Positions 61,964 to 64,000 of a DNA stretch of 64,000 nt are shown in pieces. The DNA lies in assembly GCF_000687935.1 (NCBI RefSeq), contig NZ_JHZZ01000001.1:3358001-3422000 (forward strand), in the 5' to 3' direction. The position numbers and the translations under genes are program-made. The DNA comes from Polaribacter sp. Hel_I_88. Its GTDB lineage: Bacteria > Bacteroidota > Bacteroidia > Flavobacteriales > Flavobacteriaceae. Positions within the stretch are counted from its first letter, which is position 1; each line of letters begins with the position of its first letter. Below the pieces are notes generated by a model, which saw only the letters and a program-made list of their open reading frames with translations, was not told the DNA's origin and did no database searches.

Positions 61964-63271
61964 TTATGTTTTTTTATTCAATTCCAGATCTGTATTAATT
62001 AAATACCTAACAGGTCTTATTTTTTTAATTAAAAAATCTTTTTCAACTCCTAGTTTTAACCATTCGTCTATTTGCTTTGATGTTAGTCCAAAATGAGTAA
62101 CTATTTTCTCCTTATTTATTTCATTTTCTTTAAAAGAAATACATAGTTTATGAATAAAAATTTCGAAAAGTGTTGATTCATAAAAATTGATATCAATTTG
62201 CTTTAGCTCTTGTTTTGAATCTGTTTTTTGTTGATCTTTATTTGATAAGGTTTTCTTAAAATCAATTCCTTTATCAAGCTGATCTTGATTATCATTTGAT
62301 TCATTAAATAAATTACCCTGTTTCACCTCAATTGGGGTTTTAAATGACTTTACAACTAAGTCCTCTACGTTTATCTTTAAATCATCAGGAAGCCACTGTG
62401 AACCCAACTTAACCACGGCCTCATTCCCTTTATTTTGTTTTTTATCTTGTGAATTAACAACCCACAATTGTACCCATTTATTTTTAATATTTTCTTTTGC
62501 TCCTTCCCAAGTTCCTCCTTTTGTTTCTGCCTTAATAACTATTGTAGCATTAGAGGTACAATAAATTAATTTGTTTCTACCCATTGCATTACCAACATTG
62601 AAGCCAGCCTCTGGATTATAAGGAGAAATTAATACAAGTCTATTATCAACAATACTTTCTCTATATATTTTGGATGAAGATTTTTTTAATAAGCTATCCG
62701 CAAGTATTCCTAAAGCATAACCTTTTAAAGACAAAGCACCAACCATAGAGTGCTCATCTACACCTCTTGCACCTCCAGAAATCACACCACAATTTTGATT
62801 TACAATTTGCTTAACAATATATTTAGTATTATCTATATCTTGAATTGATAAATTTCTAGAACCAACAATTCCTATATAATTTTTATTTAAAAGCTCTTTA
62901 TTACCAACCCCAAAAAGAATTGGTGGGACACGATCTTTTAAATTGTTCTTTAAACTTTCAGGATATTCTTTATCCCCTCTATTAATTACCCAAATACCTG
63001 CCTTAGACCATTTTTCTAATTTAATAGCTAATGCCATTTTACGATCTAGCAATGCTATAATCCTATTTTTGTCAATAGATTTATCTTCCCAGTTCTTCAA
63101 AAGATTGTTTAAATCAATTGTTAATAGGTTTTCTGGTTTTAATTTATTTTCCTGCAACCAACGCACAAACCTATTCCATTCCAATAAAGCTAATGGCTTA
63201 TTCTTTTTATCTAAATCTTTTGAAAAATAAGATGTAAGTAGTAATATGGCTTTTGTTCTTTCTGAAATCAT
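61964..63271 (-). CDS. DprA/Smf-like SLOG-domain protein
   Basis: 435 residues. An N-terminal helical part (about 1-110) is followed by a Rossmann-like SLOG domain: [31 protein letters not shown] (nucleotide/ssDNA binding), [33 protein letters not shown]. The C-terminal winged-helix-like tail is [27 protein letters not shown] (about 380-430). Its ATG lies one base after the RecQ-PRTase stop, a tight operon. Fused or adjacent RecQ-PRTase and DprA recall nucleotide-centred conflict systems described by Burroughs et al. (2015), so a defence role is inferred over natural transformation. Confidence 0.85.
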   Translation of the reverse strand: MISERTKAILLLTSYFSKDLDKKNKPLALLEWNRFVRWLQENKLKPENLLTIDLNNLLKNWEDKSIDKNRIIALLDRKMALAIKLEKWSKAGIWVINRGDKEYPESLKNNLKDRVPPILFGVGNKELLNKNYIGIVGSRNLSIQDIDNTKYIVKQIVNQNCGVISGGARGVDEHSMVGALSLKGYALGILADSLLKKSSSKIYRESIVDNRLVLISPYNPEAGFNVGNAMGRNKLIYCTSNATIVIKAETKGGTWEGAKENIKNKWVQLWVVNSQDKKQNKGNEAVVKLGSQWLPDDLKINVEDLVVKSFKTPIEVKQGNLFNESNDNQDQLDKGIDFKKTLSNKDQQKTDSKQELKQIDINFYESTLFEIFIHKLCISFKENEINKEKIVTHFGLTSKQIDEWLKLGVEKDFLIKKIRPVRYLINTDLELNKKT

Positions 63272-63272
63272 T

Positions 63273-64000
63273 CTATTCGCTTACTGATGTTGATGTTAAG
63301 GCAATAGGAATTACAATTCCTGAGCCAGCCTTTCTTAATAATGTTGCTGCTATGGTAAAAGTCCATCTAGAATCTACAGCATCATCAAACAAAAATACAG
63401 GTTTATTTGGAACATTACCATCTATTTGAAAAACACCATCTAAATTTTTACATTGATGATAACTATTCTCTTGCTCTTTTTGTGGACTTGTATCCTTTGC
63501 TTTTATTATTAAAGGAATAAAAGGAATTCCTAATTTTGCCGCTAATCTTTTAGCAAAATTTGGAACTAATAAAGGAGCTCTTAAAGATGGTATACAAGTT
63601 AACCATTCTGGTAAAGGATCAGGACGCCATCTTTTAATAATCATATCACACATTGCATCTACCAATTCATCTCTAAAATGACCTTGATGCTTATCATCTG
63701 CAACCATTTTACCCCAACCTGCATCACCCCACCTAGATAACACTTTTCCTTTTTCCGCTTGTAAATTTTTAGGTAAATTGCCTCTCCATTGATATTTTGG
63801 CAATGCATTTCTTGCTATTTGTTTTCTAGGTTCAATATCAAACTCAGAATGTTTTAAATATATAGAAGCTTTTAACACGTTACTTTGAGAGGCTGTATTT
63901 GGTAAAATATTTTCATTTAAACAATTTGCACAATGACCACAAGGTTTGACATTCTCATCATCTAATACATTTTGCAAAAATAGCATTAAACAATCTTTTG
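63273..64000 (-). CDS. RecQ-family helicase C-terminus fused to a phosphoribosyltransferase domain (partial)
   Basis: The 3' part of a gene that runs off the right edge. The first visible residues carry the RecQ zinc-binding cysteines as C-x16-CGHCANC. A linker ([19 protein letters not shown]) is followed by a PRTase-like domain with the PRPP loop variant [27 protein letters not shown]. The helicase core is outside the window. This fusion next to DprA suggests DNA or nucleotide processing during conflict. The annotated start cannot be seen. Confidence 0.85.
   Translation of the reverse strand, partial: KDCLMLFLQNVLDDENVKPCGHCANCLNENILPNTASQSNVLKASIYLKHSEFDIEPRKQIARNALPKYQWRGNLPKNLQAEKGKVLSRWGDAGWGKMVADDKHQGHFRDELVDAMCDMIIKRWRPDPLPEWLTCIPSLRAPLLVPNFAKRLAAKLGIPFIPLIIKAKDTSPQKEQENSYHQCKNLDGVFQIDGNVPNKPVFLFDDAVDSRWTFTIAATLLRKAGSGIVIPIALTSTSVSE

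Noticed and set aside
61824..62096. Plus-strand 90-codon ORF
   Set aside because: It is mostly antisense to the DprA-like gene, with no coding support.

Overview
The window is a low-GC, gene-dense piece of a Bacteroidota chromosome, most likely a marine member of the Flavobacteriaceae (Polaribacter or Tenacibaculum relatives). Evidence for this is the set of typical flavobacterial genes (fused E1 alpha/beta 2-oxoacid dehydrogenase, the DUF58/MoxR/DUF4350/DUF4129/SpoIIM/RDD cluster, Y_Y_Y-type sensor kinase with a LytTR regulator). Promoters also fit the Bacteroidota form (TTG, about 19-20 bp, TAnnTTTG), and Shine-Dalgarno sequences are scarce. No rRNA, tRNA or CRISPR was found.

Layout. 1-8.1 kb: a tiny poly-cysteine ORF, an XRE regulator, a LytTR two-component pair, a lipoprotein and uvrA. 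8.3-16.1 kb: ECF sigma factor, small ORF, NAD(P)-binding protein, endonuclease III, Bcp peroxiredoxin, M1 aminopeptidase, an MtfA-like peptidase. 16.1-18.4 kb: an RloC-like anticodon-nuclease ATPase broken by one in-frame amber codon. 18.6-39.5 kb: mostly housekeeping genes, including a B12 radical SAM protein, HxlR/VOC pair, DUF3037-HipA-like pair, XRE regulator facing an M14 carboxypeptidase across an operator array, Lrp, E1, TruC, and the MoxR cluster.

39.65-48.33 kb: the most interesting part. About 8.66 kb of compact, mostly minus-strand genes lies between two 23-bp sites that match at 20 positions and resemble XerCD dif sites. The genes include an HUH rolling-circle Rep, a beta-rich candidate capsid protein, several small one-helix membrane proteins, a virion-type lysis protein, an annexin-like protein, holin-like proteins and hidden ATGA-coupled micro-ORFs. 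No integrase, terminase, portal or tail gene is visible. I read this as a dif-integrated, tailless, probably membrane-containing ssDNA prophage comparable in size and plan to FLiP (Finnlakeviridae) or the ssDNA Cellulophaga phages.

48.8-57.6 kb: an outer-membrane protein, a cupin, two nitroreductases (one facing an HxlR regulator across three operator-like repeats), a PNPOx-family protein and a YqhD-like alcohol dehydrogenase. Two CTCCCAA heptamer tracts here have a G-quadruplex-compatible complementary strand. 57.6-59.05 kb: an array of 130/159-bp palindromic repeats containing a GIY-YIG nuclease gene. 59-64 kb: a large secreted protein of unknown function, then a DprA-like SLOG protein and the 3' part of a RecQ-phosphoribosyltransferase fusion, a pair that looks like a nucleotide-centred conflict system cut by the window edge.
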